Source: Amphimedon queenslandica
Lineage: Eukaryota > Porifera > Demospongiae > Haplosclerida > Niphatidae
Length of the DNA: 34,885 nt
NCBI RefSeq assembly: GCF_000090795.2
Contig: NW_003546444.1
Location: 130,817-165,701 of the forward strand
Direction of reading: 5' to 3'
The position numbers and the translations under genes are program-made. Position 1 is the stretch's first letter. Each line of letters starts with the position of its first letter. Shown here one piece after another: positions 10,186-22,229 of this stretch. The notes beneath the pieces are model-generated. The model ran no database searches and was not told where the DNA came from. It saw only the letters and a program-made list of their open reading frames with translations.

Positions 10186-11262
10186 ATGATGTGCTTTGCA
10201 ATTCTTCTCTCCTTCATTGTCCTATTGCATGAAGCTAATACCTCATCAGTTTGTATGGATGACTCATGCTCTACCAGTGCCAGCTATAATGGATATACTC
10301 CTTCCCTCTATCACAGATATTGCTGTCTCCCAACTAATAGTGGGAAAACATTAAAAGTAAGAGAAAATAATTCCAACAAATACATCCTCTGCTCAACTAC
10401 TGGCCTACCAAAGGAATTTTGCAACTCTCTAGGAGTATACAGTCATACTTCTTGTCATGAGGTATTAGATGCCTATCCTAATGCAGAATCAGGCTATTAC
10501 TACATCACTCAAAGCAATGGAGATATCGTTAGTGTGTACTGTGATATGGAGGGCAGGAACTGTGATGGAAAAGGTGGATGGACAAGAGTGGCCTTCCTCA
10601 ACATGACCCAGCCTGGTGCTACATGTCCTAGTGGAGAACTAATAAGTCCATATATAAGTTCTGTTGACTCACTTTGCTGGAATGCTAATTCATTAATAGC
10701 TGATTATTATTCAGATACAGGCTGTGCTTCAGCTTTCTTTCCATCCACAGGAAACAATTATACAGAAGTGTGTGGACAAGTGAGAGGGTATCAGTCTGGA
10801 AGACTACATGCTTTCCATACACCAAACTATACTAATAATATAGACAGCAGTTATGTTGAGGGGGTCTCTATAACGCATGGAGCAAATCCTCGAAAGCATA
10901 TCTGGACATACGCAGTAGGAGAAGAATCTGATACAAATGATGACAACTCGTGTCCCTGCAATGCAAACTATACTGGTGGTAGCAATCCAAAGCTATTTGT
11001 TCAAAATCATTATTATTGTGAGTCAGGGGTTCCAGCCAGTGAACAAGCTAACAGCACAATCCTTTATTATAGTGATGCTCTTTGGGATGGTAAAGATTGT
11101 GATGGAGTTGAAGGTCCTTGTTGCACTAATCCTAAACTCCCTTGGTTTTATAGGAAATTGGACGAAGAGACCACAGATGATATAGAGCTGAGAATATGCA
11201 ATAGTAAAAAATACATATATGATAATAGCCCCATTGATATTGTTGAAATATTCATTCGTTGA
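10186..11262 (+). CDS. Secreted fibrinogen-like cysteine-rich protein, copy 2
   Basis: Single-exon gene of 358 residues, probably secreted. The first ATG in frame is at 10186; the frame is open to a GTG at 10177, which is not a likely animal start. The signal peptide is MMCFAILLSFIVLLHEAN. A Cys-rich leader of about 100 residues, absent from copy 1 as modelled, follows; then SCHEVLDAYPNAESGYYYI, VYCDMEG and GGWTRVAFLNMT (fibrinogen/intelectin-like N-subdomain). The shared C-terminal block runs from VCGQVRGYQ through YVEGVSITHG, CPC, YYCESG, LWDGKDCDG and CCTNPKLPWFYRKL to VEIFIR. Long stretches match copy 1 almost residue for residue, so the duplication is fairly recent or under conversion. 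Several NxT/NxS sites fit an extracellular protein. Function unknown. Confidence 0.9.
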   Translation: MMCFAILLSFIVLLHEANTSSVCMDDSCSTSASYNGYTPSLYHRYCCLPTNSGKTLKVRENNSNKYILCSTTGLPKEFCNSLGVYSHTSCHEVLDAYPNAESGYYYITQSNGDIVSVYCDMEGRNCDGKGGWTRVAFLNMTQPGATCPSGELISPYISSVDSLCWNANSLIADYYSDTGCASAFFPSTGNNYTEVCGQVRGYQSGRLHAFHTPNYTNNIDSSYVEGVSITHGANPRKHIWTYAVGEESDTNDDNSCPCNANYTGGSNPKLFVQNHYYCESGVPASEQANSTILYYSDALWDGKDCDGVEGPCCTNPKLPWFYRKLDEETTDDIELRICNSKKYIYDNSPIDIVEIFIR

Positions 11263-11931
11263 GATACAGAACATAGATCTATCTATGGTTGAACTTGTCT
11301 TACTTTGTTGTTATTAATAATTAGAATTTTAGGCCTTATTTTTGAGCTTAAAATAATTGTTTTGCTGCTAAAATTTCTATATAAGTCACTAGTACAATTT
11401 AAAAAGAGAGCTATGAACAGTCTACAGACAGCTATAATCTAAAGGGTGACAAATTAATATAAGCTAAAAAATCAAGATTAATATACACAAAACTAAAGCT
11501 TTGTGGAAGTACAATGTAAATTCTTTATATATTCCAAATACCATCGGGAACACACAATACAGATGTGTCCTTTTTGGTATTTTACAGATAAAATTTGGAC
11601 ATTACAGAGAGTCTTTCAAAATGCGTACATAGTCCCATCGACTGTGCTACCCAACTAATGCCTGTACCAGTAGTACTTGTTAGTAGTAATTATAAAATCA
11701 GTTCCCAATGACAGTTATATAAATTATATTTTTCTCTTCAATGTCATCATAATATGAATAATTATTTATACATAAATAACTTTGTTGCTGATTTCATCAC
11801 AGTTTGTGAGCAGAGGACATGTACAAGAGAGAGACAGAAAAGAGAGAGAGAGAGAGAGGGACGTGGGGGCTTAAAAAAGGGAAGTTAGAGAAAAAAAGGA
11901 ACAAAAAAACACAACATCAACTTTACATATT
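11263..11931. other. Convergent intergenic region
   Basis: AT-rich spacer between the ends of fibrinogen-like copy 2 (+) and NCOR (-), with a short (GA)n at about 11826-11860. It should hold both 3' UTRs. No exon seen. Confidence 0.6.
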
Positions 11932-14900
11932 TTAACTCTTTTCCTCTGCAAGGGCATTAATTGGAGTAGGTGTTCTGTTTGAAAGAGACAACTGACGAGG
12001 AGGTGGGACCAGTAAATCAGTCGTCGCCGCTGTAAGAGACGTCGTTATGGTATGAACAGAAGTGGGAGCTCCCTGATCACCAAATGGGTTGCATAATAAC
12101 TCGTCAGGACTCCAAGAGGTAACTTTAGAGGAAGTGGGCGGGGCATCAATCCCATTATCAGTCCCTCCGAGTAATTTAGATAATTCGCTGATTCCTCTAG
12201 TAGCGTATTCAAGAGAATCAACTTCTTCGGGTGAGCTTGTGGCTGATGAATTCAAAGGCATTGAGAGAGACCGAGCATATAACATTAAAGATTGCTGACT
12301 GCTAATGGTCTGATAGGTGGAGCTTGTGGGCGGGGGGAGGCGATGAGAATTAGTCTCTGCTGGTTTGTGATGATCAATCTTGCTCTCCATTTTTCTGAAA
12401 TTGAGTACATTCGGTTTGACAGGTGGGGTCGTGGGAGTGGTCACTGTAGCCGAGGCCGTTTGAGGGGCGTGGTCAGGCTTTTTAGACAATCCGGCGACAA
12501 GATTAGATAACAAGTTTAGATTGGAGAAATCGCCAGGAGAAGTGGGCGTGGATGTAGGTGCAGTCAAATCCTGGGGTCCATCTTGTTTAAAAACATTACT
12601 GGCACCACTGCTTGGAACCAAATCAGAGTGGGTGGAGTTAGTCACGGCACATGTATTGACATGTACAGGCGAGTTAATTGTAGCAGTAGAAGTAGTGACA
12701 TTATTATCTTTGATAATTATAGTTGATAATGAGCGAGGTGACATACTAGTAGAAGCATCTTTAACGTTCAACGGAGCCGACAAGTGAAGAGGAACACTTC
12801 CTTTAACAGTAGCGCTGAAGTCTTTAGGTAATGAGGAAGTGGGTGTGGTCGATAATATGACGCCTCCTTTACCGACAGAGAGTGATGTGAGTTCTTTATC
12901 GGTTTTGACAAGGCGCCCACCACTTCCGTTAGAAGTAAGAGAAGAAGTATCAATACTAAAAGTAGTAGCAGCACCGGAATCAGATAAACACACAGAGCTA
13001 CCTTGCAACATGGCCAGAGTCTGCTTGTTAAGGATAGTGGAGGGAGGGAGGAGGAACGCAGCCTGCTGGTTGCTACCTGTCGCCGCCAGCAATAAAGCCA
13101 TGTTGCCTAAATTACCTAAATTGAGCTCAAGGACAGGGCCGTCCCTTCTCTGGTGAGACTTGGAAGCAGACGAAGAGGAAACAAGCGGATAGGATATACG
13201 AGATGTCCCATCAGAGCTAGTGTGTGTCAGTAAGTGTGGATGCATTACGGGGCTAGCTGTACTGCTAGCATTATCGACTGAATTAAGATGACCATTAGCC
13301 ACACCAATGAAAGAAGAGGGGGAGGAGGCAGTAGAAGAGGAAGGGGAGGAAGATGATCGCAGTATCCCAGAGGTAGCTATCAAATTAATGTCCTTGCCAG
13401 CCATTACTGCCCCGCCTCTTACAGTTGGAGTGATATGAGATTTACTGACAGAAGGCTGTGGGTACGCAACAAGGTTTTTACCAGCTGCAAGAGGAATTTG
13501 AGGTCTTAGTTTATCAGTGGGGGCTGAGCGAGAGCGAGCTCTTAGAGTTGGTTTCAAATCGAGACTAATATTGTGGCTCGTTCCGCTGGTGGGTGTGAGA
13601 AAGGTAGGAGCTAATTTCTGATGAGTGTAACCACTCCCACGCTTCTGCTGACTAGGGGGGCGACCCCTGGGGGCTTTATTAGTGATAGAAAACCCGGTTG
13701 ACTTAGACCCAGAGGATCCAGCAGTCTTAGCAAGACCTGGGGACACGACAGCAGCTGCAGCAGCAATTAGCTGAAGTCCTGAGCTACCTTGAAGGTCCAT
13801 GGGCGGGCGTGAGTATGTATGATCATGAAGCGCTATCTCAACAGGGACAGTGTTACTAAGAGCCTCAGCCGCTGATAGGAATATATCAAGAGGACTTTGA
13901 AGGGACTCACTGTTGACTTGATCGATGGATGAAGATGAGAATCGTAACGGTTTGAAATCCTTGGTTTTAGTTTCTTCCGATCCACTGTCAGTCAGCGTGG
14001 TCTCAGAGTCACTCTCGTCCTCATCTTCATCTTCCTCAGTTTCAGTTCCATCACTTTCTTCCTCGCTCTCTCCCCCTTCCTGTGTGGCTAGTGGGTGTGT
14101 CAGTGGGTGTGGCTTCTTTTCCACCTTCTTTGATACAGTGACTGGAGAAGAGAGGGTAGAAGCTTTCTTTATTTCGGCCATTTTCTTTTTCACTTTCTCG
14201 GCATTCTAGGGGAAAGTAAAAAATTACATAAGTTAATTTTTATCTTTCAAGTTAAAAAATTATTAACATTACCAAACAATAATTATTAAGCCACTTCTTT
14301 ATGTGCTAATTTTTATGCTTTGATGCATTTGCAGTTTGACTCTACACAAACTTGAACCATTCTAATAATTTAATTTATGCATCATTCGGCATATTATAAA
14401 ATTTCCCCAAGTATACTAAAATTTACAGACTTATACTGGATATACTGAGCTACAGTACAGTACCTTTTTCGAGGAATGTTCAGCGAGTGCGTTATTGAGT
14501 TGTAGCTGTTGGTCTGTACAATAAGTATCATAAAACTGCTTGCACTGTGTGGCACTCTTCCCTCCTCCAACCTCTCTGTACACTTTACCCCAGGCACGAC
14601 CATATTTGCACAATCCTTCTTTAAGACTTGATATCTCTTTATCAGTCCAACCATCATAGTCTAAAAAAGGACAGATAGTCAATTAGATGTACACGTATAT
14701 TGTCATTTGACATTGATACAACTGTGTGTTCACTGTGTTGTACTAAATGCCATATTTTCATACTTCAAACTCCATTTCCCATTCTTTCAAGATTCAATCT
14801 CATACCATCACTCTACCCATTCTCCCAATACCAATATCCATTCTCTTACTCATTCCTATTCCTTCTATACTCAATCCCATTCTCCCATTCTCATACTCTC

Positions 14901-17900
14901 AATATTCATACCCATTCACTCAAGCTCATACTCATCCTGATACATGTAATACTATATTAATTCTCATTCTCATAATACTCATACCCATTCTCTCAAAACT
15001 CATACCCATTCTCTCAAAACTCATTCCCATTCTCACAAAACTCATTCCCATTCCCTCAAAACCCGTACCAGGCACTCTAGGAGGTGATTTGATAGCAACA
15101 GGAGGGAGAGAGGTGGGGGAGGTGAGGACAGAGGGAGCAGCAGAGGAGTGTCCCCCGTCAGAGGATGAGAGGCGTGGCTTTGTCTTTCCTAATAAGGAGG
15201 ACGAATGAAGGCCTGAATTCATATGATAGCTCGGATGGTGCTTGCTGAGTCGGCGTCTTTTGAATGACGAGCGACGGATTAGCTGCTTGAAGTTTTCTTT
15301 CTTCTTAACCAAATAATAATATCGAATACACTCGTTCATGGACTAGAGGGAGGGAGAGAGAACGAGATTCAAGAAGGTAAAAATGTGTGAAAAGGATAAA
15401 TTTATATATATGTAGGACATACATTATACATGTACAATGTTATATTTAGAAATAAATTTTAAGAGACCAATCTACAATGTAACAATGTAACTACTAGAAA
15501 TGGTAGTGTTACATGTATAGGTAATAGGCATATGAGATACCAAAAGGTGAAATGAGAAATCTAAACCAAATATGGGAGACCAAAAGTCTCCTACACTCCC
15601 TCTAGATCTAACAGTGTACATGTACATTGCGATCATACAATACATGTACATGTATACATGTATAATCATTATGTACATGTACATGTACAATGTATACTTG
15701 CATGTATTGCATACCTTGTTGGGCAGGAATGATGAGATCTTCTCAAAATTCTTTGGAAACTGGGCAAACCTACGCATCAATGCAAAATCGAATATATAAA
15801 ATACATGTATTTATAAAATAATTTAAAAATAATTATTACAAATAACAAACTTGTCTTTGAAGATTGCTTTCTCTTCATCCGACCAAGAGTGAGCAGTCTT
15901 TGTTGATCTGTGTACGGCCATTGGATCAGATATGAGACCTGGAATGATGACAGTAGTCAAAAATGAGGTAATAAAAGTAATTGAAATCTATCATTAAATC
16001 TTGTAGCAATGGAAATTAGGATTTCTTTTATGGTTGAGTCGAGAGTACTACAGGGTCTTTGGCTACATTTTGGAGCAACTTTAAAATTAAAAAAAAATAT
16101 ATATATATATAACGTGATCTATGCTAATGTAGAAAGTTTGAGCTGTTTCTGACAAATAATTTTAAAGTTATTAGCATTTAGAAAAACGAGCCAATTTTTG
16201 AAAAAAAGCAAAAACTATATTTTCAATTTTGTGTTAATTTGTCAGAAAAGTAATGGAAACAAGGACAAGTAGGATTCCAAATGATGACTATCTATAATCC
16301 AAAATGAAAATCCTACTCTCGTGATGCAAATTCTACTCTAGATTGCATTTTCAATGTTATTGTAATCAGCCGTTTGGAATCCTGCTTGCTTTGTTTTCAT
16401 TACTTTTAAGGAATAGTACAGGGACTTTAGCCCAATTTTTGAGAAACTTTAAATTACAAAATGAGCTTGAATGAATGGCTGTGGATCAAGTGAGTGCCTA
16501 ACTGTGACTGCTAATATACTTAGGTATAACTTCCTACCTATAATGTCATATCTAAAGTAACACTATCTCTTTAAAGGGAGACAGTCAGAATATAATCATG
16601 ATCATAATGATTTGATCATAACACACATGATCATTAGGAGGACTGGTATTTATGATAGTTTCTACTTGCTCACAATGAAACCAGTAGATGTGGTATAATA
16701 TACTACCACAGTCTCAAATGCCAATATTAGGGAGCATTATCAAAAATGAAACATTTTCTACCATTTTTGGTAAAAAATAAACTATAATAGCACAGGTTTA
16801 TGGGGAAAAGGTCCAAATGTATTACAATCAGTGGTTAATTTCATAATCAAACTACATAGCAACAAGAGTGACAATTAGAAAAACACAATAATTATAAACA
16901 CTAAAAAGTTAAAACACAACACACACATACATGTACATGTACTTTCACACTACTTAACATAAATCTCATAATAGCTAACAGGACTGTCTTCACCTCCAGC
17001 ACTAGTACACACTCTCAACTCAATATAGTCAGTAGTGGTGTTGCTACCATAGTCTCTGTGAAACCATGGGATACCAGGAACATTACAACAAGGTGATTCA
17101 AGAGAACCACAACCTTGACCATCCCAAAGTGGATCAGATGTGTAGAGGATACTTAATGAACCATCATGAGGATTACCAGATTCACAGAAGTAATTATTAC
17201 CAATAAAAGACTGCACTGATAATGTACTACCATTATTACATGGACATGAGCTTGATGAGATTTGATCTTGACCAGCCATTAGTGTCCAGACATGTTGACG
17301 AGGAGACCCACGAGTGATACTAACACCATCAACATAATAAGAATCAATACCATAAAAATTATTAAGAGTATCTACATGGCCATATTGGTATCCTGTTACT
17401 CTACCACATATCTGAGAATAACTGATACCATTAGATGGGAACTGAACTGATACACAGCTACCACTACTGCTATTTCTACCACAAGCTCTAACTCCTCCTG
17501 ACTGGTCCAGACCAAACCCAGAAGGACAGTTCTGTGTAGCATCAGTCATATCCAGATATGCTAGTCTTGTCCATCCTCCTCCTGAACCACACAATGATCC
17601 CATATTACAGTAAGTAGTATAATTAGTTGACCCATTAGTTGATGCTAATACATAATATCCTGATGGACTGCTAGGTTGTTGTTCTTTTAACTGCTTACAC
17701 GAGGTAGTTATAGCAGCTGAGTGATTATGCATTAATGTTCCCATATTAGTGATATTACAGTAAGCAGTATAAGTAGTATTACCACTTGCCAGTATATAAT
17801 AACCTGATGGACTGAGTGGTTGTCTCTCCTTAATCTCTTCACAGGAAGTAGGTAAAGCAGTTGAGTCATTCTGCAATACTAATAGTTCTTGTGCTATTAA

Positions 17901-19913
17901 TAATATACCATTGACTACTGCAGCAGTAGAGGTACTGGTGTCTTATAGATTAGAGAGAGTATTGACAATGTTAATGAGCTTTTGTGCAGAATCTCTTGTA
18001 GTTTGTAAGATTTGTTTATCAACTTCAGTGAAGCTGGTATTGCTCTGAAATAATTGAAGGGTATTTTGTGATACACCACTAGCCCATACATTGAAGTCAG
18101 GAATTTTCAAAGTATTTAAAAGCTTTTGGGAGACCTCCTGAGCTATGCTATCAGCGAACTCACTGCTGCTAGTGCTTGCAGTATTAGAGCACTCAATAAC
18201 ATTGCGAAGTTTTTCATAAACATTTTGAGCTATACGATCAGCCCATTCATTTGTATTACTACTACTGATAGCACTAGTTGCAGTATTACCATTATCAGTA
18301 TTATTACCAGTGGAAAAATAAATATCATATGCAACCCATCCAGCAGAGCCAAGTAATATTAGTAACAGTATCAATATGAGACAGAGCAATACTGTTATGC
18401 ACAGTAGTGGTTTACTCCAAGATGACTGCTTCTGTTTAGTAGGTAGAACAGATTCTTGACTTTTTGATTCTTCCTTCTTACTCATGTCTCCAAGTTCAAA
18501 GGCTCCCTTCTCCTTCTCATTCATCCTTGTTGACATGTAGTCATCGGCTGATTCAAGAAACTGTTCCAAATGTTCAGCCATATTACGAGTACAAAAGAGC
18601 TTTCTACTCTCCACTAATGGCACTTTTCTTTATATAGAGACACAAGTTAGTCACAAACAAAGAGATATTAACTTTCTATAGCTGTGGTGAAAGCAACAGT
18701 GTGCTGATTTAAAAGCATTTCAAAATAAATAAAGAAACTGTACTCAGCCTAAAGTTTCAATACTTGTTTGCTAGTTGTTGACACTTACACTACATATATC
18801 TTTGTTTTCTTTAAGTATGCATTTACTGTGCAGTATTTTTCACTAAATCTATATTACATGTTTATTTTACTTTATAGTTTCATGACTTACTATGTATAGT
18901 CTACAAAAATCGTTCAAAATGGTCATCAGAGTAGCCCATGTCTCTTAAATTCCTGTGACCCACACCGACTTTACTAACTGTTGTTACATTAGTGCCAAAA
19001 TGATAAGCATTGCCAAATACTCCAATTATATCATACGAAAGTTAGTACATGTAAATACATTATATTTTGGAGCAAATAAAAATCCAAACTTAATTAAAAT
19101 CCATTTAAATTTTTCTTCTCTTAACTGCAGTGGATGCAATTATATTTGCAGATCTGAGCATGCACAGCTCAAATTAAATTTGCTCCAAAAGTGGGCCCAT
19201 GAAATTTTCAAGTGTTTAAAATTTTGTGTTTTCAATGAAACATGCTCAAAAAGTAATATTCATGTGAGCTAATTTTCATGTTCTGGCCATAGTCTACATA
19301 CAACAGAATGGCAGTAGAGGTGGTTAAATTTCGTGGATTTAAATTGAGAACAGAAAAAACAAAAATTAATACACTACGAAAATGACTAAGTACTGTATAG
19401 GGGTTTCACTGGAAAATGGAAATACATGTAAATTTTGCTAATTTTACATTTTTATTAAAGTCATGAAATTAAATTCCACAGAAGAGGTGTGGCACACTAG
19501 GAAAAATGGCTGCAGAAGGTAAGATTTGTAAAAATTTATTCCACCAAATGGCAAATCTAAACAAATTCGCAAAATTTTATACCAACAAAATAAAACCCCC
19601 ATATGGTATAAGGTATCAATAAAAATGGCCATAAAACATTCTAATGTTCATAACAATGCTGCTACCCTCTAAGCTCACATTGCTACAGTACTTGTAGTCA
19701 TGTACAGTGTGAATACACGACTTATGATCCTTACCATTATTATTAATAAATTGAACTCGTCTCTCTCTCTTCTCAATCAACATTGGAGGCAGCACAGCAT
19801 GTGTTAGCTGCCATCTACCTTTAGCCTAAAATAAAGAAAGAACAATCGTGATCTATCCTCATTGCTTAATCTATATATTCCTTTATGACTACCGTATGTA
19901 TTTCTTTAATATA

Positions 19914-19968
<55 letters not shown>

Positions 19969-22167
19969 TAATAATAATGGCAAAATTTAAAAATAAATAC
20001 ATAATGTACATTGTACGTGTAATTAATTAAACCACACCCACCTCATCCTGCTCATATAATTCATATGCTAACTGATTCAATTCAGCTTCACTTCTCACTA
20101 CACCAAATGACCTCACACCAACTCTGAGAGAGAAATAAAAACAGAATATTTATATACAGTAATAGATGCACTTGTACATGTATGTACAGTCAGGGTTTTT
20201 CCACAAAGCATGCTAAGTGAGCTAAACAGCATGAGCTTCATGAGCTGACAAGCACTACAATACAGTACATGGCATTTGGAGCAACTTAAAAAATTCATAA
20301 AAAATCCAAATTTGATCGGAATCAGCTCAAAGTTGATACACAGCATAAGGACATGTGTAGGTATCAGAAACAATTTTTAAATTGGAGAATTCTCTCCTTT
20401 TCATTTTTGGCAAAATTTGGCCTCAGACCATGTACTATAGTACAGGGACTTTGACCTGATTTTTGAGCAACTTTAAAACTCATAAAAAATCCAAATTTGA
20501 TCGGAATCAGCTCAAAGTTAATACAAAGCATAAGGACATGCACCTGTATCAGATAAAAATATGAAAATGGAAAATACTTTTCTTGCAATTTTTGTCAAAA
20601 TATCCTGTACTACATACATACATGTAGTACAAGCTACGTCGCCTAGTTTTAATCAACTGAAAATCGACTGACAAGAATCTGCATGAGCTCTATGTCAAAA
20701 TCTTATAAGAAACCCTGGATACAGTATCATCATACATGTACATGTACATTAGTTTAAAATACATGTACATGTACAATACATGTACTTTACATTTGTTTAT
20801 GTATTGTATACTGGCATTTACAAGCGCATGTACATGTACATGTACCAGCATCGTAAAATACATCAACTGAGTTTAACATGCTCATGTACATGTACATGTA
20901 CATTTAGTTAATAAAAGATGTACATGTACATGCTTTTACCTGCTGTGTGCTTCGTCTCTTAGCTGATCTCTCTTTGACCGAAGCTCAGGGAAAGCTTTCT
21001 CAAATAATTCTTTGCTCCTCGAGTCTCTGTTCCTGTAACAAAGGGAGAAATGGATGCACATGATATACACATACATATATGTGATAATACACATGTATTT
21101 ACATGTACATGTACATGTATTTACATGTACATGTACATGTAAAAGTACATGTATGAAGACCACATGTACATGTACTTTTATATGTATGGTAAAATTACAA
21201 GACCACAGTACATGTGGGAATAACATGTATAAGAATGTTGGCTCCTTACTTTTTCTTTATTGATTGTGTCCATCTGTCTATCCTCTTCTCCCAGTCTGCA
21301 TAAATACTCTCATATTCTTCACACAGAGCTAATTCCTATCAAAAAAACAATAATAATAATTATTATTATTATTAAAGAGTAAAAATAACATCATACCTTG
21401 CGATATTTTTCTATCTTCTTCTTCTTTAAATATGACAACAGTTTTGGTAAAAAGACTTTGTGACTATAATAATAATAATAATAAATCACTTTTAAAATTA
21501 TACATAAAATTCACTACATGTACATGTACAATTATTATTATTTTACAGTTCCCTCACCTTTCTTTGTTTCTTAGGAATTGCTCAGTATCACTTGGTTGAT
21601 AGTACAGTGGCTGCAATACATAATAAAAAGAATAATTACAAAGCCTCTCTTATTCTGCCTTCAGTCATTTTCAATTCATACACTTCTGTCTCTTGATCTC
21701 TTTCCTCTTTTATCCTCTCTTTCTCTCTCTCTCCCTGCTTCCTCCCTCCCTCCCTTTCCCTCCCTCCCCTCTCTCTCTCTCTCTCTCTCTCTCCTTACTC
21801 CCATTCCTAGTTTGTTATTATTAGGTCCAAACATAGCAATCTGAGAGTTGAGAGCTTTCAGTCGGTTTTCATTATACACAATATCAACAACTGATCTTTT
21901 GTCGGTCATCTTTTGCTGGTGAATGGATGGGGAGAAGTGGGTGGGGTCTGTAAATGAAGCGGATGCGACTGATGATGCAATGACAGATGAAGATGATGAG
22001 TTGATTAATGAGGTGGGCGGGGCTGAAGTGAGACTGGGTGTGGTTATACTGGAAATAGGTGTGGTGAGTGATATGGAGGAGTTTTCCTCCTATAAAAGAT
22101 AAAGAAGTGAAAGGCATGTAAAAATTGTAAATTAACATACCCTCCTAATCTCTCTCCCTCCCTCTCT

Positions 22168-22229
<62 letters not shown>

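Noticed and set aside
12089..13156. Plus-strand frames of 70-105 codons opposite the last NCOR exon
   Set aside because: Antisense shadows of a Ser/Thr-rich coding exon with no family match.
14700..15208. Plus-strand Pro/Ile/Ser frames
   Set aside because: They translate the CCATTC/21-bp minisatellite and run into the antisense of an NCOR exon.
19848..20030. Poly-Asn open frame
   Set aside because: (AAT)n microsatellite in an NCOR intron.
21054..21263. His/Thr/Cys-rich frames on both strands
   Set aside because: Translations of TACATG simple repeats; the real coding part on the minus strand is only the NCOR exon 20940-21032.
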